This document shows, piece after piece, positions 1-8,451 of a DNA stretch of 12,604 bases. Location: assembly GCA_003024985.2 (NCBI GenBank), contig PXIH01S0001401.1; one strand, 5' to 3'. This stretch comes from Euperipatoides rowelli (Eukaryota > Onychophora > Udeonychophora > Euonychophora > Peripatopsidae). Position numbers and translations under genes: made by a program. Position 1 is the first letter of the stretch; each line of letters opens with the position of its first letter. A model generated the notes under the pieces. That model was not told the DNA's origin, did not search any database, and saw only the letters and a list, made by a program, of their open reading frames with translations.

Positions 1-400
1 ATAAACTTATTATATTTTCATCATAATATTCAAATTGGATTAGCATAAAGAGATTGAAACAGTGAATATGCAGAGAAAATAAAGTCGTAATTTATGCCTT
101 GGGCATATCGCCTCTCTTCCACCCCTCCTACATCCCATAATGTTATATTGTTGGAACCTGGAACATACAATGCAATTTCTAGAGAATTTAGACTTCAAAC
201 TGTCAACTTAAAACTATTGAAATCATCTAACTTACGGCTCATTTCTACTTCTACGCAACAATTGTCCGTTGCGTAAAAACGAATAGCTTGTAGTAAGATC
301 ATGCACACAGCTATAGTCAGGCATGCACAATAAAAGAAGGATAGCCATCCATCACATTTGTTAATATTGAAACACTAGTGATCATAGAGTTATTTTGTAT
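1..400. other. Unassigned, slightly GC-richer block with a hairpin at the window edge
   Basis: The 100-275 stretch is less AT-rich than its surroundings and open in several frames: + strand 94-276, and - strand about 376 to 195 (with ATDNCCVEVEMSRKLDDF), continuing after one TGA at 197-195. I recognise no domain in either frame. A perfect 8-bp inverted repeat, TACGCAAC (252-259) / GTTGCGTA (268-275), encloses an 8-base loop. It may be the continuation of the LINE, a further insertion in it, or the end of another repeat. It has no convincing RT motif. Confidence 0.35.
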
Positions 401-472
401 AATAAACAAATAAACCAGATATTTAGAATAGTGTTTAGATCTTGTTAATGTCAGGTTATATAGTGATCATCG

Positions 473-482
473 AAACTTTTAC
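473..482. repeat. Target-site duplication of the 483-777 element (left copy; right copy 778-787)
   Basis: AAACTTTTAC is identical on both sides. It is part of the interrupted LINE coding sequence, codons for C-K-S-F/L on the - strand. Confidence 0.8.
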
Positions 483-777
483 GAGAGGTTAAAACCCACA
501 GATATAATTTTCATTTTACTTAATTCCGCATGTACAATCAAGATGGCTAGCAGCTTTATTTTTTAATTTATAATCCTAACCTTACCCTAACCTAACACTG
601 AACCCTAACTCCAACTACTTATTAAACCATTTTCCCCCAACTTTATGATGATGAAGGGGTGATTTCGAGAAGTTTGATCCAATTTCTGGTCAATTTACCG
701 TAATGACAAAAATATATGTGCAGCTGTCAAAATTGCGATAGAATTGGAAATTATATCTGCGAGTTTTAACATCTCCT
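483..777. mobile_element. 295-bp inverted-repeat MITE inserted in the LINE RT linker
   Basis: The direct repeat AAACTTTTAC occurs at 473-482 and 778-787. Between the copies lie terminal inverted repeats of about 32 bp: left 483-514 beginning GAGAGGTTAAAAC, right 745-777 ending GTTTTAACATCTCCT, both sharing CAGATATAATTT. The core (about 562-632) is rich in CCTAAC/CCCTAA. Removing the element and one repeat copy restores EEICKSFDDHY on the - strand in a single LINE frame, so the 10-bp repeat is a true target-site duplication. Mutator-like elements make 8-10 bp duplications, so that superfamily is possible but unproven. No coding capacity is seen. Confidence 0.83.
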
Positions 778-2244
778 AAACTTTTACAAATTTCTTCTGG
801 GTCCTTTAATTCAAATCCATTAATATTTAAGATTATTTCATCATTCTTTTTTAAAATTATGTGTTCCTTTTTCTTCATTTCCATGTTTCCATGCAGCTTG
901 GCCATGTTCTCTGTATTTAATATACCTGTCATCCATTTTTTTTTTCATTATTTATTACTTTTCTATATATACTTTTTCTATTTTTATATAAAGTTTATTT
1001 CTTGTCATTTTTAGAGATTTTAAATTCATCCTAGTATTCTTTTATCTTTGTAAGATATCAAAAAAAAATTATTTTGTGGATATTGTTATTATGTTTCTTT
1101 TTTAGAGGGTATGATATATCCAAGTAGTGCTCTAATATATCTAAAAATATATCAAATTTACAATTTGTATCTTTAGTCTGTAATACTTCATTGTAATATA
1201 CCTTTGATATCAAATGTTACAAACTAATCAATATTTCTTTCACACATGTCTCTTTCTAGACTTACATTATGATTTATTATTAATATTCTCCATTTTAGTT
1301 CTTAAATCTATTCTTTGTCCATAATGATCAGATATATGACTCCTTATAACTTTAATGTTATAATTATCTTCATGAGAATTTAAAATCACATGATCCATAA
1401 TAGTCAAAGATTTTGATGTGACTCTTGTTGGTGTATCTATTACGTGTTTTAGGTTAAAAATATTTAATATTATATTCTCTAAGAATGTGACCATCTTTTA
1501 ATATATCTATATTAAGGTCACCCATAATTATGATATTGCTATTATGTTTTAGAACAGTATCCAGCATATCCACAAAACATTTAAAGAATTATTGGTGTGT
1601 ACCCCTAAAGGGCCTATACATTGTAATCAAAAACATTATATTTGTGTTTATATACCTATTCATTTGCTACACATTCACATAAACCTTCTATACTAAATTC
1701 ACATAGACTTATCATATGGTCTCATTATAACATCTATCACAAATATAACTACCCCACCCCCTTTTGCATTTAATTGATTGTAACTATCAGAAAATAACCA
1801 TCTAAGTAATACCACTTCAGTTCATCTTCCAATAGACCATCTTCCATGATTACAAATATATCAGGATTTTCCTCTTCTAAAAAAAAAACAATAGTTCATC
1901 AGCTTTCATTTTGATGTATAATATCTTTAACATCTTTTTCATTTATGATTGTCTCTATACTTACTGTACCTGTTCATCAATTATTCTTATCTAAAGATTG
2001 TTGCTATATACTGTATATCATTAGAAATACAGATCACATTTGTATCAATTTTTTGTTGCTCTTTAATAGGTTGTGATGTTGAATCCAAAAAATGATTATT
2101 TTATATAATTGTATTACCAATATTGTTTGGTTACTTTCTATATTAGTATTAGAAATGGAAGTTTTGTTATTAATGTTATCTCGTAATTGAGATCAGAAAC
2201 ACTTTTTATTCTATCTTTTTATTTTTAACTTTGATTAGGTTATC

Positions 2245-4286
2245 ATTTATTTGGGCATCTAAAATTATCATTTATTTTGTTTATATCATTCCATTTTTGT
2301 ATAATCCATATTTGAACTAGGATAATTATGAGTTGAAAATTTATCCTCATTATATCCTGAATTAATGCTTAAAGTATCAAAAGTAATTAAATCATCTGTT
2401 TGGTTAGAGATGTTTACCACATCAAGCAGATGAGTAGCTTTATGCAAAGATAAAATATAAGTTTAGATATCATTTTTTTACCTTGTCACCTTGATCTCTG
2501 CATTTTTTTTTTGTTAATATGTATGAAGGTTTTAATAATACTTTGACAGATCAATTGAGCAATTTTTGATGCTTCATCTCTATTTAGTTGACTGGATTCT
2601 TTTTCTTAGTCATCAAACCATATTTTCACAAAGGCCTCAACAAGTAAATGTTTATTAATAGAGTGGATATCTATATTTAGGGGAAAAGTATCAAATCTAT
2701 TTAACCCCTTTTTTGCGGAAGACATTTATTGCCGGTTTCACAGACAGTTCCAGTTTTGCGGAAAATGTTTAAAAACGTCTTAATGAGAAATATTATTTAC
2801 TTTTTTTTTTCAAGTTTAATAACTTTTAAATACCTAATTAAAATATCTTTGTTTTATAAATAATAATTAATCAATATAAATATGTTAATTTATAGAATAT
2901 AATTTTAAATGTTATAATTTGTAAACCAAATAATATACAGTAAATAACTGCAGACAGTAGGTTTTCATCATTGACTGCCTTTACAAACTCCCGCGCTGGT
3001 CGTAATAGTATCTCTTTGAAATTTCACATATTTATTACATTTTGAAAATTATTTATTCAAATTATTTTAGATTTATAACAAAAGTAGTAACAAAATATGG
3101 TAAAATTAATGAATGTTATCAGGGGAAAATTATCTTTATTTTTTTTCCATTTTTTAATAGATCGCTAGATTTAATTTTTGTATACAAAATAAAAAATAAA
3201 TTAATATTCAATTAGATTCTTATAGAGCATTTAATTATCTTTCCATTGATGTATTACATTTCAAATTTAAAAAAGAATTTAGCTTTTTTATATAACAAAC
3301 TAAACATGTCAAATTAGTCTAAATAGTGCAGCAAATTGTGAACAAATCTTCATTCACAGTATGCAGCTAAAGGGTTAAGATAGTAGGTACAGTATAATCA
3401 AATTAGTGTGTTTATTTATCACACATAATCTGTTGAAAACCAGAGATATTTTTGTAACTGAGGTATATCAAAGATCATTATTTCTAAATAGTAAAACCAT
3501 AACATCTTCCTTTATTAAATTTTTTAGTTATTATGGTAATCTGTGATACAAAGTCTTTGATGAATGTTTTTGTTTTTGTATTTTACTGAAAAGTAAGGAT
3601 CAAGCAATGGTTTTACAAAAGATTTGATACCTGGTAAAAGCTTATCAGCTACTCGTAATACTTTGCTCTATATCTGGATTAAGATTGGAATATGTGTTTT
3701 TTTTTTTCCTTTTATATTTATAGGCAATTCTGAAGATCAAACTTGATCACCTAAAATCTCTTCTATTTGTGACAAATAATCTGCATTTGTATTTGAAGTA
3801 TTAGAACTGGACTCTATGATTTAAAAAAGGATTATTACTTAGACTTATAATTGTTCAATTTTATTAAGCAAATTTAATGTAATATTATTCATTTCTTCCA
3901 AATCAGTCTACTTGGCTTCTAGATCAGACATAATGTTATTATTTAATATTAATAAGGTCTCTTTGGAAATTTAATTAAGTTCTCTAGAGATTTTAGCATC
4001 AGAATGTTAAGTTTATCAACCAATGTTTAATCTCATCATTTAAATCCCAAATTTCATTGTTTTGTCGAGAATTGGGATCCAATTCTGTTAAAGACTTGGT
4101 TGTCAAAAATAGACATTTCTCACAAATCCAAAAGTATGTTTTTATTGTTAGCTATTTCATTATAAATTCTTGCCATTAAATCAACGCATTTTAAATAGAA
4201 CCATTTTTTTTTGCATTAGCTATCATAGCTTTATCCAAATCTTAAACAATTTCATTGCAGTTTACACAGTTTGCTAATTCATCCAT
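2245..4286 (-). pseudogene. LINE ORF1 remnant: PHD-like finger, helical linker, SGNH-esterase-like domain
   Basis: From an ATG at 4286-4284 the frame reads MDELANCVNCNEIV (CxxC at about 4272-4254). After a shift it gives WFYLKC (4203-4186) and then WICEKC (4130-4113), the C..C / W..C / W.C..C pattern of a PHD-like finger. A Lys/Glu/Leu/Asn-rich stretch follows (for example DLEEMNN and LLNKIEQL near 3925-3860). SGNH block I appears as SKVLRVADKLLPG (about 3668-3620), with ADK where GDS is expected. Block III is EDVMVLLFRNND (about 3511-3476), with NND where GTND is expected. Next comes HTN and, across the 670-bp insertion, VPTILNRFDTFPLN, resembling the TIPYRYD stretch of such proteins. The last block, SSQLNRDEASKIAQLI (about 2595-2546), has Gln where the catalytic His usually sits. 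A further open stretch (ATHLLDVVNIS, YNEDKFS) runs to about 2290. In LINEs this ORF is thought to bind nucleic acid; the esterase role is unknown. Confidence 0.72.
2705..3374. mobile_element. piggyBac-like MITE with TTAA target duplication, inside the LINE ORF1
   Basis: TTAA at 2701-2704 and 3375-3378 flanks a 670-bp segment. It starts CCCCTTTTTTGCGG and ends, on the other strand, CCCTTTAGCTGCA. TTAA sites and CCCTTT-type termini are hallmarks of piggyBac transposons. A TTTTGCGGAA motif repeats at about 2713 and 2754 as a possible subterminal repeat. No coding frame is present, so it is non-autonomous. Taking out the segment with one TTAA joins ACTATCTTAA to ATAGATTTGAT and keeps the ORF1 reading frame (PTILNRFD), which confirms the boundaries. 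Confidence 0.82.
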
Positions 4287-4400
4287 GCTTTGTAAAATGA
4301 ATATATCAGTATATAGCCTAAAATTTTGTATAAAAATTATAGTATTCCCTAAAACAATAAATATGGGATGTTAGATAATTTTATCAAGACGTGTAGTTAA

Positions 4401-5054
4401 AGGTCGAATGTAACAGATTTTTTTCAATTTTTTTTTTATTATTGATTTTCAAAGATAATTAATAAAAAAAAAAATTCCACTGGAAAAATTTTTTTAAAAT
4501 GCATAAAAAAAGTTATTTAAAGATAAAATTAAGACTATTGCTGTCCTGTCTGAGATTACAAATTGAAACTTTCACATTTTTGGGGGGTTTGAGATTAATT
4601 TGATGATGAAATTCTTTATACAGCTGTTTTCTTTGTAATGATTTAACATGTAAATAGAGGTATGTTTAACTTGTATTAAAGGTCATTTTTATTTTAAAAA
4701 AAAAAAAAATGACCATAATAGCACAAAGGGTGAATTTGATTATGATTTTTTACAAGTAATTAAACATTTAGACCATATGATTTCCAGATTTAAGCTGACA
4801 AAGATAGCAAATATTCTATAGTTAAGTATAGCAAGCTCTATTTATTTCTAGTCTATGACATCACAAAATATCTCCCCTGGTGTATACAGTGTATAATGTT
4901 GTTTTAAGGANGAGNAGCTAAAGNCAATTATTTTAAAAATTGAATTNTAAATAACTTTTTTTTTNNNNTATTATTATTCTAGTGGATATTTTTTTTTAGT
5001 AAAAATCTTTGAAAATCAATAATAATAAAAATAATAATCTGTTACATTTGACCT
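4401..5054. mobile_element. TTAA-flanked inverted-repeat MITE, 654 bp, with assembly gaps
   Basis: TTAA at 4397-4400 and 5055-5058 borders a segment starting AGGTCGAATGTAACAGATT and ending AATCTGTTACATTTGACCT. These are inverse copies with one difference. The arms extend about 120-130 bp inward through shared blocks such as TTATTATTGATTTTCAAAGA (about 4434-4455) and its inverse at about 5005-5026, then A-tracts, TCCACT/AGTGGA and GTTATTTA/TAAATAAC. A smaller inverted repeat (AGGTCATTTTT near 4680 / AAAAATGACC near 4705-4714) sits at the centre. TTAA specificity points to piggyBac or Kolobok, and the termini lack the piggyBac CCC start. No coding sequence. Single Ns and an NNNN run (4911-4968) fall in the right arm. 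Confidence 0.75.
4911..4968. other. Ambiguous bases in an inverted-repeat arm
   Basis: N occurs at 4911, 4915, 4924 and 4947, and as NNNN at 4965-4968, next to a T-run in the right arm of the 4401-5054 element. A sequencing or assembly problem at a hairpin plus homopolymer is the likely cause. Confidence 0.9.
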
Positions 5055-5326
5055 TTAAGCTGTAGCCATGTACTTAACAATTCATCCATTACATCTTACA
5101 TTTTTTATCCAATTAATCGAAGAGTAATCCATGTTTAGATATGAACGAAAACCATTCACTATGTTGTTTACAATCTATGAAGTAATATTAAATGAATAAT
5201 AGCATAATATTATACATTTTCTAGACGTTTATAATGCCTTAATTTCAAGGACTAAATTTGCGAGATGCGTCCAGATTTGATGCATGAGTACATTGACATG
5301 ACATGACTAATATGCTGGACTACATT

Positions 5327-5400
5327 ATTTTTTTTATTTACAGTCCTAACATCCCTCCCAACAATAATCCTAAATCCTACTAGGTAATAAATAACTATGC
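5327..5400 (+). repeat. Diverged copy of the CCTAAC-rich repeat core
   Basis: TTTATTTACAGTCCTAACAT and the following TCCTAAATCCTACTAGGTA match, in order, the cores at 562-632 (ATAATCCTAACCTTACCC...CCCTAACTCC) and 10369-10440 (CTACAGTCCTAACC...AACTCCTACTAAGTA). I could not find terminal inverted repeats around this copy, so it is probably a decayed fragment of the same MITE group. Confidence 0.5.
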
Positions 5401-6102
5401 CATAATCCTAATGATAACCCAGGGGTCAATAAACCTTTTTAATCATTTTTACATGCTGTAATTTCTAATTAATATCTACTGTATTTCTGGACTAAATGTA
5501 GCTGTAAAGTTTGTTAGGCAGATGCTATATAACATTATTGATTTGACTTTTTTTAGACAGCTTGGGACAATAATCCCAACTGCTATTTTAAAAAACCAGC
5601 TATAAAAGCTAATAATTAAAATTACAATAGATATTTATTATATTCATTTGGTTTAGCAAATATTAAAATATATTTATGAAGGATATCTACTGTCCCTTTG
5701 AATCTGAGATTTCATTAGGCACCTGAGGATTTGCAATAAATTAAAAGTACAGATATTATCTGTGTAGTGAATTGAGAATAAAATTTGCCTACACCTATTA
5801 AGTCTTAATGGAAGCTTGGTTTCTAAATTGATAATTTAGATATTTCAAGGAATTTTAATATTTTAAATCTCGACTGGATATTAAATTTAAACAATAACAT
5901 ATTTTATATTATTCTTTGAAATTTAATTGATTTTATAAAGTTTCTGACTGAATCTTAAATATCTTTTTTTTTTCACGATTCTGTTATTTTTGTGCTCAAA
6001 ATATCTTTTTTCTCCCTTTTGTAAAATTATTTCATAGAAAATTTTTAAAATCTTTTTAGTCAATTATCATTGTAGATGAGTACTATAGCTCTTCATACAG
6101 GT

Positions 6103-6181
6103 AACAATTTATCTGTAGATTTGTTGAGTCTTGACAGACAAATTGTTGCGTGTATGGACCTGTCTGTTGACAAATTGCTAC
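6103..6181. repeat. Cluster of short inverted and direct repeats
   Basis: AACAATTTATCTGT (6103-6116) is the inverse of ACAGACAAATTGTT (6134-6147) with one mismatch, and of ACAAATTGCTAC (6170-6181) more loosely. The last two are therefore direct repeats of each other. The stem could form alternative hairpins. Function unknown; it may be a fragment of a foldback element. Confidence 0.5.
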
Positions 6182-7651
6182 AATGCAGTCAAGTCTTTGG
6201 TCGTTCAACATTATTCATTAGCCCAGGCTGAAGCCATGTCTTGTCTGAGCATCTTGTTGAAGTGACACAAATAATCTACATAAATATCTGCTTGTGCAAA
6301 ATCCTTTTTTGTCTAAGATAATTATGATATTTTTAAAATTCATTTGTTCCGTTAGGAATGGAAAAAATTTTCCATTTTTCATAATGAAGGTTTACCTGAG
6401 TGTTTATTAGCTGACCTACTTAAAAAAATCAGGGTTTCATAATATTATGTTGATGATTTTTCTTAAAATTTTGCATTATGGGCTAATAACATGATTACTA
6501 AAGAATCAATAGGTGACTTATAAATCCTACTAATTGTCCATGTTGATGCCTTGATAAATATTATTTGATAACTATACACAAACTATATTTGGCGAATTTA
6601 AAATTTTAAAATTTTTACCAATTATTTTAATAGATTTTGATTAAGAAGCAAGTTATTTTCTTAACATAATGCTTTAAAGTTCATATATATTGTATCTGTT
6701 GTTTTAATTTTATTGTAATGTTTTGTGTTTTATTATATTAGTTTTTTGTTCTTATTAAGTTATATGTTTTAGAAGATGACTAAAGATTGTAATAGATTTT
6801 ATTTTTTACCGTTATTTAAAACAAGTATCCTCTAGTTTAACTAATAAATTATATTGTTAGGGTGAAATTCCCCTGCACATAAAAAAATATATGCTCGTTG
6901 CACAGCAAATTTCAAAAAATGTACATGTGATTTTTGCTATAGGCTAGCATATTTTAGCAGTGTAGATAATTAAAACCTACTATTTATAAACGTTTATTTT
7001 AGTAAACATGATTTATTCGGCTATGATACTTTTTAATCTCCTTTTTGGAAAATTATATTTTAACTAGATGTTACCCTACATTAACATAATAGTTTTTAAC
7101 TTATACAGTAATACTTTATAATATTTTATTTACAAGAAAATCTTTGATCTTTTGCAAAAATCATAATTATTATTATTAATTTTTTTTAAAGAGCAGGCAG
7201 CTTCTTATGGTTTTTATAACAGTAAGCTAATAGGATCCTTTCTCAAATAAAAATATGCATTGGTGTATATTCTTGATTTATAGTCTACTAAAATATATTT
7301 AGTTATAAAATTCAGCATGGAGTAGACTTATCTCCCTTAGCTACATTCATGTTTTGATGAGCATGGTACTATAATAAAATATTAAAGTTTTATAAAACAT
7401 GGTATAATTATGGAGGTATATCTAAATATATTAGTAGTTCACAGGGTGGTTGACATGTAATGAACACATATTCTTGAAGGTAATAGTTAGGCTAGAACAG
7501 ATTTCTTTATTTATTTGAAGTTTAGTGTAAACTTTATTATTAAAGATTTCAGTTAGTTTATCATTTTTGAATTAATTAGTAATCAAATTAAATAATACTT
7601 CACTTGAATTTTCTTGATAATTATCCATTCAACTAAATGTTTTAATTAAAA

Positions 7652-7667
7652 TTATCTGATGTTTTAG
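7652..7667 (+). other. 3' splice acceptor of the dystrophin exon
   Basis: The sequence ends TGTTTTAG directly before the first base of the coding match. The TCTGAT stretch at about 7654-7659 could hold the branch point but is very close to the AG, so the real branch may lie further upstream. The pyrimidine tract is short and interrupted, as is common in AT-rich invertebrate introns. The intron enters the codon after its second base. Confidence 0.75.
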
Positions 7668-7930
7668 GACGCGGCTAGAGTGCAATGCAGATGAATGGAA
7701 GCGACTGTTGTTGAATCTTCGAGAATTGATCCAATGGGTGCGTACAAAAGACGAGGAACTAACCGCTGAAACACCAGTTGGGGGAGATTTGGCATCTATC
7801 CAACGACAACAAACCAACCATCATGCATTTAAAGAACATTTACAGGAAAAAAGGCCTATAATAGGAAATGCTTTAACTGATGGACGGAGGCATATTGCAG
7901 ACCAACCTATCGAAAATGGTGAAACAGAAG
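7668..7930 (+). CDS. DMD: Internal exon of a dystrophin/utrophin-family gene (C-terminal spectrin repeat)
   Basis: Dystrophin links cortical actin to the transmembrane dystroglycan complex in muscle and neurons. This exon encodes part of the final spectrin-like triple-helix repeat ahead of the WW/EF-hand/ZZ region. It is 263 bp: one leading base, 87 full codons from 7669, and one trailing base. No stop falls in frame. Visible blocks are DEWKRL (residues 8-13), LRELIQWV (about 17-24), KDEEL, PVGGDLASIQ, HHAFK and ADQP. They line up in the same order with DQWKRL, LQELLVWL, KDDEL, PIGGDFPAVQ, HRAFK and TEQP of vertebrate dystrophin. From memory, the matching human DMD exon (59) is 269 bp with the same length modulo 3, so this exon is two codons shorter with compatible phases. 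It is bounded by TTTTAG at 7662-7667 and AAG|GTAAAA at 7928-7936. GC and codon quality rise sharply above the flanks. The frame stays open past the donor to 8013, but that part reads as intron. I see no neighbouring exon in the window. Utrophin or a single invertebrate dystrophin cannot be separated from this piece alone. Confidence 0.9.
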
Positions 7931-7936
7931 GTAAAA
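7928..7936 (+). other. 5' splice donor of the dystrophin exon
   Basis: AAG|GTAAAA fits the donor consensus at exon positions -3 to -1 and intron +1 to +4. The family match ends just before it, and downstream codons turn hydrophobic and unlike spectrin repeats before a TAA at 8011-8013. The intron leaves after the first base of a codon. Confidence 0.75.
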
Positions 7937-8352
7937 TAGATTCTTTAACTTTTGGATTATGGTGGGTAATTTTGGCAATGTTTCATTTTCCATTCATTTC
8001 ATTAATATGTTAAAGGCTCTATTTTAAGGAGAGGGGTTTGACAATTTAGTGTTCATATAGAAAATCACAGGGTAATAAAGAAATAAGGCTCAAAAAAAAT
8101 GCTAAATGCATAATTGATTATGTTGTGTTTAGAAAGTTTCAGATGATTGAGTTCATTAAAATTGTTCGTATTTTATGGGAACTAGTGTGGAACTCGTTTC
8201 TTTTCTAAAACCAAAAACATAATAGCTTGTGTTTTAACGACTTTGAGTAGTTCTTTCATTTCTGGCGATTCTTTCAAATCAGATAAAAAATATTATTGAT
8301 TGAGAATTAATCAAAATTCCATTGACAACTTTTGTAAAATGATTATAAAAAA
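7937..8352. other. Intron downstream of the dystrophin exon, no gene seen
   Basis: AT-rich sequence without an exon candidate. A 36-codon open stretch on the - strand (SDLKESPEMKELLKVV, about 8285-8170) has no start, no splice support and no recognised family, so it is left unannotated as coding. Confidence 0.5.
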
Positions 8353-8442
8353 CAGTAATCAATGCTGTTTTCAACTTTATCAATTAGTTTTATTTTTCCA
8401 AAAAAATGTACCTTTAATTAATCATATGTTCTTATTTCATTT

Positions 8443-8451
8443 AAAAATATG
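8443..8451. repeat. 9-bp target-site duplication of the 8452-9121 element (right copy 9122-9130)
   Basis: AAAAATATG is identical on both sides. The empty site matches the undisturbed opposite arm of the host palindrome (AAAAATGTG region at 9307-9316, read inversely), which supports a real duplication. Confidence 0.85.

Larger units (their letters stand above)
300..1942 (-). pseudogene. LINE ORF2 remnant: AP-endonuclease domain and RT linker
   Basis: The endonuclease of such elements nicks target DNA to prime reverse transcription. Pieces seen in order are MKKMLKILYIKMKADELL (1942 downward), PDIFVIMEDGLL (the PDIIxxTE block), NAKGGGVVIFV (about 1775-1740), ITMYRPFRG (about 1630-1603), IIIMGDLNIDIL (about 1533-1500, the GDxNxD metal/catalytic block at 1522-1511), DTPTRVTSKSLTIMDHV (1440-1390) and SDHYGQ (about 1330-1311, the terminal SDH block). 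Then follow LEHYLDISYPLKKK (about 1135-1090) and NINGFELKDPEEICKS (about 832-783). The last continues as FDDHY below 473 once the small element at 483-777 is removed. In-frame stops (for example 1589-1591) and a shift just after GDLNIDILKDG (about 1495) disable it. The endonuclease call is strong. The RT palm is not visible. Confidence 0.82.
1..4286 (-). mobile_element. Decayed CR1-like non-LTR retrotransposon, antisense to the host gene
   Basis: Translating the - strand in short pieces, with frameshifts between them, gives the ordered domains of a LINE. They are a PHD-like finger (about 4286-4110), a helical linker, an SGNH-hydrolase-like domain (about 3668-2540 around an insertion), an AP-endonuclease domain (about 1942-1300) and the endonuclease-to-RT linker (about 1190 to 420). 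PHD plus esterase in ORF1 is known from CR1-like elements. Every segment carries stops or frameshifts, so it is dead. The catalytic RT core would lie below about 400 and is not recognisable before the window edge; the element is either truncated or runs off the window. Two DNA elements (2705-3374 and 483-777) inserted after it. The 5' end is unclear; the first ORF1 methionine candidate is at 4286, and a TTAA element begins 115 bp further upstream. The clade is an inference. Confidence 0.8.
5059..7651. other. AT-rich intron of the dystrophin-family gene, no gene seen
   Basis: No frame with protein-like composition, no exon candidate and no tRNA-like or rRNA-like segment is visible. A CCTAAC-rich repeat core at about 5327-5400 and an inverted-repeat cluster at 6103-6181 are described separately. 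The rest is unstructured AT-rich DNA upstream of the exon acceptor. Confidence 0.6.

Noticed and set aside
94-276. 60-codon + strand frame starting MPWAYRL
   Set aside because: No domain, splice signals or conservation clue. The - strand is equally open, so it is kept only as an unassigned block.
570-620. Interstitial telomere or CRISPR-like array of CCCTAA words
   Set aside because: Units are irregular with no spacer structure. The block is part of a MITE core found at two other loci.
7629-7817. 62-codon - strand frame opposite the dystrophin exon
   Set aside because: It is the antisense shadow of the coding exon.
7931-8013. In-frame continuation of the exon to a TAA, giving a truncated C-terminus
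   Set aside because: Family similarity ends at a good donor (AAG|GTAAAA), and the extra residues are hydrophobic and unrelated. An intron-retention end is possible but unsupported.
8170-8285. 36-codon - strand stretch with SDLKESPEMKELLKVV
   Set aside because: It looks protein-like but is short, has no start or splice signals and matches no family I know.
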